Assembly (NCBI GenBank): GCA_017632345.1
Contig: JAGBRL010000062.1
Location: forward strand, 1 to 63,344
From: Paludibacteraceae bacterium
GTDB taxonomy: Bacteria; Bacteroidota; Bacteroidia; Bacteroidales; Paludibacteraceae
DNA length: 63,344 bases
Direction of reading: 5' to 3'
The position numbers and the translations under genes are program-made. Under the pieces are notes generated by a model, which did not search any database, was not told the DNA's origin, and worked only from the letters and a program-made list of their open reading frames with translations. Shown here piece by piece: positions 51,927 to 60,127 of this stretch; positions within the stretch are counted from its first letter, which is position 1, and the number at the start of each line of letters is the position of its first letter.

Positions 51927-52841
51927 ATGATTTTACGCAATATTGACCTTGCAGAAGTTGTTAAGTTCATCAACTGGACTTACTTCTTCTCTGCTTGGCG
52001 AATACATGGCATATACCCCGGCTTAGAGAGTCTGTGCGGCTGCGAAGCCTGCTTGCAAAAGTGGCTGCTGCAATTCCAGCCCGAGATGCGCGGAAAAGCT
52101 CTGGAGGCAAGGAGACTCTATTCTGAAGCCGTAGAAACGCTCAAAAAATTGTCGGAGTCGGGTGCACTACAGATCGACGCAATCGTTCTTATATGCGACG
52201 CAAAAGCCGAAAACGAAGGCATAACCATATACACAGACAATAAAGAAAAGTCTGTTCACCTTCCTATGTTACGCCAGCAGCATCCTAACGAAACGAACGG
52301 TTTCTGCATCTCTTTATCTGATTTCATCTCTGAAAAGCACGATTCCATCGGGATTTTTGCAGTTTCTGTGCGTGGAGCAGATCGCATTGCGGAAGAATAT
52401 GCAAAAGCGGGCGACGACTTCAACGCTCTGCTTGTGAAAAGTCTGGCAGACCGGCTTGCGGAAGCTGCGTCAGAATGGCTTCATCGTGAAACACGAAAAA
52501 AGATCTGGGGATACGCACCAGACGAAAATCTCTCTATAGAGGAGTTGCACCAATGCAAGTATCAGGGAATACGTCCGGCAGTTGGCTACCCATCTATCCC
52601 TGACCAATCCTTACTTTTCGAATTAGACAAAATATTGGATTTAAGGCAAATCGGAATCACACTGACAGAAAACGGAGCAATGAGCCCCGCCTCGTCCATC
52701 TGCGGCCTGTATATTTCACACCCAAAATCATTTTACTTTATGGTCGGCGAGATTGGCGAAGACCAATTGAACGACTATGCCAAACGCCGCGATATGCAGC
52801 CCGACAAACTACGCAAGTTCCTGTCTTGCAGATGTTCTTAA
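51927..52841 (+). CDS. Free-standing B12-dependent methionine synthase activation domain protein
   Basis: The 304 residues correspond to the C-terminal reactivation module of MetH, which binds S-adenosylmethionine to remethylate oxidised cob(II)alamin. The N-terminus reads INWTYFFSAWRIHGIYPGL. The C-terminal half carries the AdoMet-site pattern KYQGIRPAVGYPSIPDQS (about 213-230), GITLTENGAMSPASSICGLY (about 248-267) and the closing DQLNDYAKRRDM. The other MetH modules (homocysteine, folate and cobalamin domains) are absent from the window, so this is a split reactivase acting in trans, or a derivative for another corrinoid protein. It follows the PfkB gene by 13 bp. Confidence 0.85.
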   Translation: MILRNIDLAEVVKFINWTYFFSAWRIHGIYPGLESLCGCEACLQKWLLQFQPEMRGKALEARRLYSEAVETLKKLSESGALQIDAIVLICDAKAENEGITIYTDNKEKSVHLPMLRQQHPNETNGFCISLSDFISEKHDSIGIFAVSVRGADRIAEEYAKAGDDFNALLVKSLADRLAEAASEWLHRETRKKIWGYAPDENLSIEELHQCKYQGIRPAVGYPSIPDQSLLFELDKILDLRQIGITLTENGAMSPASSICGLYISHPKSFYFMVGEIGEDQLNDYAKRRDMQPDKLRKFLSCRCS

Positions 52842-52919
52842 TCAGTTTCTGCAAATTCAGCTGAGATGATTTTGAAAGATATTTACAGGTTGGTCTTATT
52901 TGCAGACTCTTTCATTTAA

Positions 52920-53004
52920 GGTGAGTTCTATAAATTCACCGTTTATAATTAAAATGCACAAATCGTGGGTTGATAAACTTTTCAAGGAATTTACAAAACC
53001 CACC
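52920..53004 (-). repeat. MITE-like dispersed repeat, copy D (shortest form, inverted)
   Basis: On the plus strand this 85-bp copy reads GGTGAGTTCTATAAATTCAC and ends TTTACAAAACCCACC, with terminal inverted repeats. Its reverse complement matches copy A through AAGTTTATCAACCCACGATT and GTGAATTTATAGAACTCACC. It lies downstream of the MetH-activation gene, before a shared terminator. Confidence 0.8.
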
Positions 53005-53033
53005 TTAATAGGTTTATACGCTTTAATAAAACA

Positions 53034-53070
53034 ACTGGAAGACAATCTGAGAATCTTCTTGTCTTCCAGT
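53034..53070. terminator. Bidirectional terminator between the MetH-activation and DUF4112 genes
   Basis: Perfect 12-bp arms ACTGGAAGACAA / TTGTCTTCCAGT with a 13-nt loop lie between convergent genes. Confidence 0.75.
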
Positions 53071-53120
53071 CTGTTTGATTTTTCCGCAATCCTGCTCATA
53101 GCGTCTCCGCCGAACATATG

Positions 53121-53732
53121 TCAAATAAAACCTTGAACAAGTCCTTGAACAAAGTCAAATGCGCTGCCCAAAGCATAAAATGCAAATCGCACAAGAGCAT
53201 AAATTGCAAGGCAAACGAGACATATCAGCACAACCATCATAACCGCCTTTCTGTTCACCTCATTTATCACGGTTCTGTCGTCCTCCACAAAACCCGTTAT
53301 CAGCCGCATATTCTTACGGAAACCTTTGTTAAACGCGTCAATAACAATACCCAGCAACGGAATCATCCCCACAAGGATATCAAAAACAGTATTGTAAATA
53401 ATCGCCAACGTCAACGAAACTGACTTGATTTCAAACATGGAGACATAAACAAACGGCACCGCAAAGATTGGCGTGAAGAAATCCCCTACCCCCGGCAACA
53501 AACCAATTATAGGGTCAAGGAAATAGTCGTCCATCATTTTCGATATTTTCTTTATCGAGCCATAAACAACAGAAGCCTCCAGCTTCGAACGTTTTTTGTT
53601 CTTTGCCTGCTGACGTTTTTCCTCCTCTTGCACAGCCTGCTCCATCTTTATGTTCTCCTTCTCGCTAGTCAAGTCCAAGTCCGACTTGGCCTCCTCTCTC
53701 CTTGGATTTCTCAGTTTAAAATCGTCGCTCAT
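53121..53732 (-). CDS. DUF4112 membrane protein
   Basis: The 203-residue protein has a charged, coiled-coil-prone N-terminus (about 1-55) and a DUF4112 domain: MMDDYFLDPIIGLLPGVGDF (about 67-86), FDILVGMIPLLGIVIDAFNK (about 117-136), NMRLI. A C-terminal hydrophobic helix follows (VMMVVLICLVCLAIYAL). DUF4112 proteins are small integral membrane proteins without known function. It starts 4 bp after the stop codon of the large coiled-coil gene, so the two are translationally linked. Confidence 0.85.
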   Translation of the reverse strand: MSDDFKLRNPRREEAKSDLDLTSEKENIKMEQAVQEEEKRQQAKNKKRSKLEASVVYGSIKKISKMMDDYFLDPIIGLLPGVGDFFTPIFAVPFVYVSMFEIKSVSLTLAIIYNTVFDILVGMIPLLGIVIDAFNKGFRKNMRLITGFVEDDRTVINEVNRKAVMMVVLICLVCLAIYALVRFAFYALGSAFDFVQGLVQGFI

Positions 53733-53736
53733 ATAT

Positions 53737-55899
53737 TTAAATTTCCAATTTTTTTACACCATTAAGAATATCGTTCCATTCGTTTTCCGAAATGTTTTTG
53801 TCAGAATCACACAACAGAAGGAGACTCTTTTTCATCTGCTCTTTTGACTTTGCAGTCCTAACCCCCTTCATAATCTCGATTAACGCATCACTTTCGGCAT
53901 CTAACTCAGACATAACCGTCTGAAAATCAACTTTAGCACGTTCCACCTCCTGTTCATAGAAATTCTTTTCTATCCGTTCCTGCTCTTTCAACTCTTCTAA
54001 CGTAAGGAACTGCTCAAATATAGTTATACCCTTCTGTATCACACCATTACACTGAGCCTCAACAACAGCATCCCCGCTTCCGTTTTTCTCAACTGCAACA
54101 CATTCGCCATTCTGCCCTGCCGGCAAATCTGTCACGCCTCCGCTCTCAGACAAGTTTTTCCGCATCTCATCCAAGAAAGACTTCACGCCGCTCTTCACCT
54201 CCTCCGGCACGCCCTCGTAAGTGAACTCAGCCAACTTGGCTGTATCCACTAACTTATGATCAAGTTTACTGCTAACTATACCCTTTGCAAGATGCAGCAG
54301 TTTGACAATATCATTCACATGCGCAAGCATCTTAGTCTGAACTTCCGGACTAGACTTGACAGACTCCAGCATCTTCGTCTGCAACATCTTAAGTTCCCTT
54401 CTGATAGCCTCACAGCGCTTGCTGTTCTCCTCCTTCAGCCTCTGCTGTTTCTCAAGTTCCTGACCATCTATATGCAAATCCACCTGCAACTCTTCGTACT
54501 GCACAACAACAGGGTGATGGAGGCGTTTCCACTCATACAGATCCCTATTGTAATTTTTCTTCGAATTACCAAGAGTCACAATATTAGTCAAGAAGAAAGG
54601 TTCCGAAGGCTTGCAGCTCTTCGCCTTTTCGTACTCATCTTTCAAATCGCCAAGCATCTGTCCGCCCTCTTTCAAGTGCTGTTTATAGTACTCTATATTA
54701 AGCTGTTCGTCCAGCAAGTTTCTTTCCAGTCCTTTAAGTTCCGCAAGCAGCGCGTCACGTCTATTTTTCAGTTCCGCCACAGACTCGTCAGAGTAAAGTT
54801 CCGCCGTCAGTTTGTCCATCTCGTCAGACAATGTCTTAGGCGCATACTCGCAGAATAATTCCGCCTTAGGAATAAAGACATCATTAATCGTTTTGAAAAT
54901 TTGAGACAGACGGGCCATATCGCTATTGATAGTGGCAGCATCTTTGCGTATATGCCCAGAAAAAGCGGTCAGTTCACGCTTCAGTCTTCCGGTCTTTTCT
55001 GCCGCATCTAGATAATGCGACACCATATTCAAGCCAGCCAAAAGCACACCAACCCTTTTGTCTTTCGCCTCCGAGAACTGCAAGGCAGACCTCTTGGCAC
55101 TCTCCACAAACCGCTCTCTGATTTCGCACAGCAACTGCGAGCACTGCTCTGTAAGCGCATTATACTGCAACTCCACGCTTTCGAACATACCTTGCACATT
55201 CAGATACTGCACACTTTCAAAATCAAATATATCTGGAGAAATCTCCTTAACTCTATCGCCATACACATCAATAAGCATCGCTGCATATTTACGATATATC
55301 TCCATCACATACTCTCTAAGTTCGGAAAACAGAACGGTAGTGTTCTTAACCTCCCCTTTTGCCACCTTGTAAGAATCCACCAGCAAGGTGTACTGGTCAA
55401 ACAAAGAAGACGCCTGCCCCTTTATCACCTCCACACCGCCATTGCCAGAGAGCGTGTTCACCAAGTTCGCGACACTGCTCTGCAATTGAGGCGAAAGAGT
55501 CTTCTCAATCTCCTTTCCAACCCTTTCCAGTGCCTTGCCTCCCTCTTGCACACCCTGCTTCACGACTTGAGTCACCGCTGCGTTATCCTTCTGCTCTATA
55601 AGAGCCCACACCTTGCATTCGTCATAAAGAGATTTGCTTCTCTCGTTATTATAAAATGATTTCTTTATAATTTCCGCCACATCTCCGCCATAATAGTCGG
55701 CAGCCTCAACCACAAGTTCGCCAACCCTGAGAGAGTCTCCCGTCACGCCATCCGGCTCCAACTCATAAGCGAGGTCCGAACGCGTCATTGTCACGTTATC
55801 CTTCACAAGCAGCAGAGCCACATTCTTTATATGCTCATAAACCTTTACATTCTTTTCCATCTCTATTAAGTTTTGGTTCCTAAATAAACTATCAGCCAT
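53737..55899 (-). CDS. Large coiled-coil protein of unknown function
   Basis: I do not recognise this protein of about 720 residues. It has no signal peptide or clear membrane helix and would be cytoplasmic. The N-terminal 90 residues form a compact globular part (LRVGELVVEAADYYGGDVAE). The rest is mostly helical, with long coiled-coil stretches (about 255-330, 375-470, 500-550). Near the end is LCDSDKNISENEWNDILNG, resembling a single EF-hand-like loop. I start at the ATG at 55899; a GTG at 55908 and an ATG at 55860 are alternatives. A near-consensus TATCTTG lies at 55928-55934. The DUF4112 gene follows after 4 bp, suggesting a soluble scaffold coupled to a membrane partner. Confidence 0.75.
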   Translation of the reverse strand: MADSLFRNQNLIEMEKNVKVYEHIKNVALLLVKDNVTMTRSDLAYELEPDGVTGDSLRVGELVVEAADYYGGDVAEIIKKSFYNNERSKSLYDECKVWALIEQKDNAAVTQVVKQGVQEGGKALERVGKEIEKTLSPQLQSSVANLVNTLSGNGGVEVIKGQASSLFDQYTLLVDSYKVAKGEVKNTTVLFSELREYVMEIYRKYAAMLIDVYGDRVKEISPDIFDFESVQYLNVQGMFESVELQYNALTEQCSQLLCEIRERFVESAKRSALQFSEAKDKRVGVLLAGLNMVSHYLDAAEKTGRLKRELTAFSGHIRKDAATINSDMARLSQIFKTINDVFIPKAELFCEYAPKTLSDEMDKLTAELYSDESVAELKNRRDALLAELKGLERNLLDEQLNIEYYKQHLKEGGQMLGDLKDEYEKAKSCKPSEPFFLTNIVTLGNSKKNYNRDLYEWKRLHHPVVVQYEELQVDLHIDGQELEKQQRLKEENSKRCEAIRRELKMLQTKMLESVKSSPEVQTKMLAHVNDIVKLLHLAKGIVSSKLDHKLVDTAKLAEFTYEGVPEEVKSGVKSFLDEMRKNLSESGGVTDLPAGQNGECVAVEKNGSGDAVVEAQCNGVIQKGITIFEQFLTLEELKEQERIEKNFYEQEVERAKVDFQTVMSELDAESDALIEIMKGVRTAKSKEQMKKSLLLLCDSDKNISENEWNDILNGVKKLEI

Positions 55900-56031
55900 A
55901 CGATTCACTCTACTGGCCGCACATTCGCAAGATACAATTTTTTTTGATACATCATAACACTTGCAAAGATTTTTCGAGACAAAATTAGGTCTCCTCGCCC
56001 AAAATTACAGGCGACACACAAAGCCAGAGCA

Positions 56032-56478
56032 TTATCTTTTCTTTCTGAAGAAATCGCAAACAATTGCAGAGCACTCCATTGCAAGCACCCCGCTCAGCAC
56101 CTCGCACTTAGGGTGCAAAGCCTTGGGGGCAAGCACAGAATAGCCCTTTTTAGGGTCCGGCGCGCCATAAACAAGCTTGCTCACCTGCGCCCAGCCTATT
56201 GCTCCGCCGCACATAACACACGGCTCCACCGTAACGTACAACGCACATTCCGTAAGATACTTCCCACCTAAAAAATCAGCTGCCATCGTTATCGCCTGCA
56301 TCTCAGCGTGCGCGGTAACATCATTAAGCGTCTCCGTGAGGTTATGCGCACGCGCTATTATCTGCCCTTTGCACACCACCACCGCTCCGATAGGCACTTC
56401 GCCCTTAGCCTCGGCCTTTTTCGCCTCGTTCAAGGCCTGCTTCATAAAAAAATCGTCCGTTTGTGTATCTGTCAACAT
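56032..56478 (-). CDS. tadA: tRNA-specific adenosine deaminase (A34 to I) / cytidine-deaminase-fold
   Basis: TadA deaminates adenosine 34 of tRNA-Arg(ACG) to inosine. The 148 residues contain the zinc and catalytic motifs HAE (57-59) and PCVMC (86-90). GEVPIGAVVV, NLTETLNDVTAHAEM and KGYSVLAPKALHP are typical. A guanine-deaminase-like paralogue is conceivable but the TadA motifs fit best. It starts just beyond the efp terminator; the coiled-coil gene lies 132 bp further along the same strand. Confidence 0.92.
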   Translation of the reverse strand: MLTDTQTDDFFMKQALNEAKKAEAKGEVPIGAVVVCKGQIIARAHNLTETLNDVTAHAEMQAITMAADFLGGKYLTECALYVTVEPCVMCGGAIGWAQVSKLVYGAPDPKKGYSVLAPKALHPKCEVLSGVLAMECSAIVCDFFRKKR

Positions 56479-56485
56479 ACCCTTT

Positions 56486-56516
56486 AAATAAAAAAGCGAA
56501 GCAAACGCCTCGCTTT
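56486..56516 (-). terminator. Terminator of efp
   Basis: On the minus strand, stem AAAGCGAGGC / GCTTCGCTTT (one G-U pair) with loop GTTT is followed by TTTA. It lies between efp and tadA. Confidence 0.75.
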
Positions 56517-56540
56517 AGTTTATCACTATTTTCCGCAAGA

Positions 56541-57107
56541 TTATTCTCTGATACGTTCAACGTAAGAGCCGTCTCTTGTGTCAATCTTAATCTTATCACC
56601 TTCGTTAATGAAAAGAGGCACACGCACATTTGCTCCATTTTCTACCGTAGCAGGTTTCAATGTGTTAGTCGCTGTGTCACCCTTCAAACCTGGTTCTGTG
56701 TAAGTCACCTCCATGATAACATGAGTAGGCATATCACCATAAAGAACTGTGTCTGACTCTGCGTGAACGATAAGTTCCACTGTATCGCCCTCCTTCATGA
56801 AGTCAGAACCGTTGATAAGGTCCTTTGACAAATTAATCTGTTCGAAGTCTTCTGTGTTCATGAACACGCAATCATCGCCTTCAAAATACAAGAACTGGTG
56901 CGGACGACGTTCAATTCTAACCTCATCGACCTTTACACCTGCGTTAAATGTCTTGTCTATAACACGTCCTGTCTTCACATTCTTCAGCTTTGTTCTTACG
57001 AAAGCCGGACCTTTCCCTGGTTTAACGTGCAAAAACTCCACAATAAAATAAAACTGTCCCTCGATGTCGAGACACATACCATTTCTGAAATCTGCTGTAG
57101 AAGCCAT
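56541..57107 (-). CDS. efp: Translation elongation factor P
   Basis: EF-P relieves ribosome stalling at polyproline sequences. The 188 residues contain three beta-barrel domains. The tip loop reads [10 protein letters not shown], with the lysine at residue 32 corresponding to the modified Lys34 of E. coli. The end [12 protein letters not shown] is the conserved domain III signature. A TATTTTTG promoter element lies 39 bp upstream, and a hairpin terminator follows. No modification enzymes (EpmA/B) are nearby. Confidence 0.97.
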   Translation of the reverse strand: MASTADFRNGMCLDIEGQFYFIVEFLHVKPGKGPAFVRTKLKNVKTGRVIDKTFNAGVKVDEVRIERRPHQFLYFEGDDCVFMNTEDFEQINLSKDLINGSDFMKEGDTVELIVHAESDTVLYGDMPTHVIMEVTYTEPGLKGDTATNTLKPATVENGANVRVPLFINEGDKIKIDTRDGSYVERIRE

Positions 57108-57146
57108 ATATCTCTGATTTAATTATTAATCTTAAAATTCGATTTG

Positions 57147-57154
57147 CAAAAATA
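57147..57154 (-). promoter_or_regulatory. -7 promoter element of efp
   Basis: TATTTTTG on the minus strand, 39 bp upstream of the ATG. Confidence 0.6.
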
Positions 57155-57278
57155 ATCTAATTCTGCAAAAATCAAAAGAAGTATTATCCATTTTATGAAA
57201 AATAACCCTCAAAAAACTGCGTTTTTATTTTTTTTGAAAAAAAACGCGAAACAGTTGTTGATTAATTTATATTTTTAT

Positions 57279-57286
57279 TATATTTG
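57279..57286 (+). promoter_or_regulatory. Orphan -7 promoter element
   Basis: TATATTTG reading right, about 500 bp before the next gene. It could drive a small RNA or a very long leader for the PQQ-like gene; no -33 TTTG was found at good spacing. Confidence 0.35.
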
Positions 57287-57467
57287 TCTTTATAAACGTA
57301 ATCGACATAACTACAAGAATGGACAGAGGGATACGCATATTACAACACCCGCCTTCGCGCCTCACTTTGCGAAGACAAGCTGAAAACGCTACATAATAGC
57401 GCAAACTTTCGCCTTGCGTCGTACACAAACAAGTGCTTGTCTGCTTCCTCTTGTAATTTTATCAATA

Positions 57468-57533
57468 GGCAATTTCTACAAATTAAATCTGAAAACATTT
57501 TTATAAACTTTAAATTTATAGAAGTTTCCTTAA
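57468..57533 (+). repeat. Diverged short copy of the dispersed repeat (copy E)
   Basis: About 66 bp with ends AGGCAATTTCTACAAATTAA and TTTAAATTTATAGAAGTTTC, inverted relatives of each other and of the GGTGGGTTCTATAAATTCA terminus, with an internal TTATAAACTT resembling the internal motif of copies A and D. Confidence 0.5.
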
Positions 57534-57788
57534 GAATTAAACAAACCCAAAATTAATTTAAGACAAGACGTTTAAAACGTTGTTATTTCTTTCTTGCTGA
57601 AATACAGCACTTTAAATATCTTTAAAACAAAAAAAATTATTTATTTTTCTTTCGGTTATTTTCTTGGCACGCTTTTTGTATTACAATTTACGTGCGACGG
57701 CATTAATTATCATGGCAATTGTTAAGCCAGACAATATAAAGTCCGTCATTTTAGAAAAATAAATTTTAAAGTTAATTATAATTATATT

Positions 57789-59708
57789 ATGAGAAGGATT
57801 ATAACAACTGCCGTAACCGGCATGATGGCGCTTACAATGGCGCATGCTCAAGGTACTGTAGAATGGAGCGCTCCAGTCGAAGGGAAAGCGTCGTCTATTT
57901 TCTTTAACGCATTCACCCAGACCCCGGTGCTAGAGACAAGCAAGGCTTACGTGGGGATGGACATAGAGAACCATAAGGTTGCATGGACTGTCAACAAATC
58001 AGCTAAAAACGAGGCTTTGAAGAAGGTTAGCAAAGTCAACGCCCTGACTGGAAGCGAGACCGACGAAGCCGGAGCTTTTGTAGTGGAAGACTACAGGGAG
58101 ATTCCTTTCACTCAGTTTGCCTTCATCGGCAATTACATTATGGACGTTTACTCTGGAGAAGTCGTGATAGGCGGAGCTGGCAGCGAATTTAAGTCGCTCG
58201 AAAAAGACAATATCATTCCCGAACTTAACTGCGTGCTGTTCAAAGTTAAGAACGAACAGAACGAAATTGTGCTGCACTCTGTTGACATCGAAACAAACAA
58301 AGTGCTTTGGACTTCTAAACTTGCCAACGTGAACAAGGCTAAAGCTGCGTTCAAAATGGCAATGAAGGTGAACGGCACCGAAATCACTACTGTTGACAAT
58401 TTTCAGCCTGGCTTAGACTTTAACGGAAACATCATATACAAACACGAGAAGAAACTGTACCAACTTGATGCGAAAACTGGAAAAATCAAGTGGGAAAACG
58501 AATGTAACCCCGGACTTTTCTTCTTGGACAAGAGCGGCAAGTTTATCGTGTCGGTAGAGAACGCTGGCGTTTTGGCTAGCGGATACGCTTCTTACGGAAA
58601 AACTATCACTTGCATCGACGCGGCTTCAGGCTCAAACAAATGGCAGAAGCCTATGAAACTTGACGCGGCTTACAAAGACCACCAGTTCCTTAACGACAAA
58701 GAAATAATCATAACTCACGAACACGGCCTTAACTTGTACAATATAGAGACTGGCAAACCTGTGTGGAAAAAGGGCTTCAAAGGCGCTTTCACTAACGATT
58801 TCCAGCTGACCGACGAAGGCATAAAGGTATTCTTCGGAAACAAAATAATGATGCTTAACAAAGCAACTGGCGAAAAGGCATGGAAAAAGCCTATCAAGCT
58901 TGACGACATGGACGAGGAGGCTACAGAACAGATTGAGAAGGTTTACAAGAACACTTGGGCCTTAATCACTCCTAAAAAGATTGTCGTTTACGACAAGGCT
59001 ACTAACGAACGTAAATGGTCTGAACGTTTGTCTAAGAGCGACAAGGTTGCGTTTGACGACAAAAACGGCAAGATCTTGGTTGTGAGCGGCAAAAAAATAT
59101 ATGTGATGGACCCTGACAACGACGCTAAGGCGCCTAAGGCTATCGAAACTAAGATTAAATATCCTAAGGAGGTGGCTGGTTACAAGGTGACTGAAAATGG
59201 TTACTTTATCTTCGGACAGAAAGAGTTCATCATGGTTGACGCCAACAAGTCTATCTTGAATCATCAGATCTACTCGCAACTTAAGAGCGGTCGTCTCATT
59301 AATGCGGCACTTACGGCTTCGCTTGTTGTTTCCGGGGCTATGTCAACTACTGTGACTTATAGCGACGGACAAGGAAACGAGACTTCGAGCGGACTTTTCT
59401 GCGACTTGGAAACGGCCAAACGCGCCGGTCGCGCTTTCGATGCCCAGCTTAAGCTTAAACGCGAACTGAAAGCTAACAACAAAGCTCGTGTAGCGGCAAG
59501 AAGCAACGACGACTTCTCTATATTCCTCAAAGGTGAAAAGGTTAACGGAACAGACAACTTGTCTCTTGTGATTGTTAACAAGAACACAGGAAAAGAGGTT
59601 AAGACAGTTCCGTTCAGCAATGACAGAAAGGTTGTTTATGAAATTGATTTCAACGGATACCGCTTGTACTACGTGGAAAACGGCAAGCTTATCTCGATGA
59701 AACTATAA
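57789..59708 (+). CDS. Secreted PQQ-like beta-propeller protein
   Basis: The 639 residues start with a signal peptide (MRRIITTAVTGMMALTMAHA) and form a WD40/PQQ-type propeller with repeated TW-docking-like blades (VDIETNKVLWTSKL, LDAKTGKIKWENEC, IDAASGSNKWQKPM, YNIETGKPVWKKGF, LNKATGEKAWKKPI, YDKATNERKWSERL), about 35-480. A C-terminal part of unknown type follows. The codon bias is moderately strong. It would be periplasmic or surface exposed. It is not a quinoprotein dehydrogenase by any visible motif; a BamB-like scaffold role is possible but unproven. Confidence 0.85.
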   Translation: MRRIITTAVTGMMALTMAHAQGTVEWSAPVEGKASSIFFNAFTQTPVLETSKAYVGMDIENHKVAWTVNKSAKNEALKKVSKVNALTGSETDEAGAFVVEDYREIPFTQFAFIGNYIMDVYSGEVVIGGAGSEFKSLEKDNIIPELNCVLFKVKNEQNEIVLHSVDIETNKVLWTSKLANVNKAKAAFKMAMKVNGTEITTVDNFQPGLDFNGNIIYKHEKKLYQLDAKTGKIKWENECNPGLFFLDKSGKFIVSVENAGVLASGYASYGKTITCIDAASGSNKWQKPMKLDAAYKDHQFLNDKEIIITHEHGLNLYNIETGKPVWKKGFKGAFTNDFQLTDEGIKVFFGNKIMMLNKATGEKAWKKPIKLDDMDEEATEQIEKVYKNTWALITPKKIVVYDKATNERKWSERLSKSDKVAFDDKNGKILVVSGKKIYVMDPDNDAKAPKAIETKIKYPKEVAGYKVTENGYFIFGQKEFIMVDANKSILNHQIYSQLKSGRLINAALTASLVVSGAMSTTVTYSDGQGNETSSGLFCDLETAKRAGRAFDAQLKLKRELKANNKARVAARSNDDFSIFLKGEKVNGTDNLSLVIVNKNTGKEVKTVPFSNDRKVVYEIDFNGYRLYYVENGKLISMKL

Positions 59709-59748
59709 AGATATATACCGGAAAAAAATACACATTTGTTTTGTTCTT

Positions 59749-59777
59749 GGGAGGGGGCTGCAGCCTCCTCTTTTTTT
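59749..59777 (+). terminator. Terminator of the PQQ-like gene
   Basis: Stem GGAGG / CCTCC around GGGCTGCAG is followed by TCTTTTTTT. Confidence 0.75.
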
Positions 59778-59980
59778 GCATTACACGAGTTCCTGCACCT
59801 CATCCTCGATTATTTTTCAAAAGGTCTGCTTGCCTTTACCTCCAATTGCTTCTAATTTGCTAAAGTTACATTCCGCATCTGCAAATAGTCTGTATCTGGA
59901 GGTGTGAGTTCCCGCTTTTTTCGTCCGGTCTTTATATATTCTTAACGGTCAAATATCTGTTCTTAAAAAACACCAAAATA

Positions 59981-60033
59981 AAAACGGAGGAGGCTATATC
60001 AACAAAATTCAATTCATCAATAGTAGCTCCTCC
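59981..60033 (-). terminator. Hairpin downstream of the two-domain secreted protein gene
   Basis: On the minus strand, GGAGGAGCTA pairs with TAGCCTCCTCC (one bulge), followed by GTTTTTATTTTGG. Confidence 0.6.
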
Positions 60034-60127
60034 ATCTGCCAAATCTTCCAATCTGCAATCACACTTTTCAGCAACTCAACAAGGCTCTATAGCGTGCCAG
60101 TTTCGACCCTGTAGTTTGTTGCCTTTA

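Larger units (their letters stand above)
57108..57788. other. Long intergenic region between efp and the PQQ-like gene
   Basis: This 681-bp spacer holds the efp promoter (57147), an orphan plus-strand promoter element (57279), a diverged copy of the dispersed repeat (57468-57533) and otherwise AT-rich sequence. A 62-codon frame at 57195 is Lys-rich with no family resemblance and I reject it. No clear promoter lies close to the PQQ-like gene. Confidence 0.55.
59709..60127. other. Intergenic region between convergent genes
   Basis: This 419-bp spacer holds the PQQ-like gene terminator (59749-59777) and a second hairpin serving the opposite gene (59981-60033). The rest shows no open frame or recognisable RNA. 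Confidence 0.6.

Noticed and set aside
3034..53004. Interspersed repeats considered as a CRISPR array
   Set aside because: The copies are kilobases apart, palindromic and of unequal length, with no regular spacers and no cas genes.
54256..54858. 200-codon frame antisense to the coiled-coil gene
   Set aside because: Shadow frame; composition is unlike a protein and no promoter element precedes it.
57195..57383. 62-codon frame in the efp/PQQ-like spacer
   Set aside because: Begins with a Lys/Phe-rich run from AT-rich DNA, and the only promoter element lies inside it. No family resemblance.
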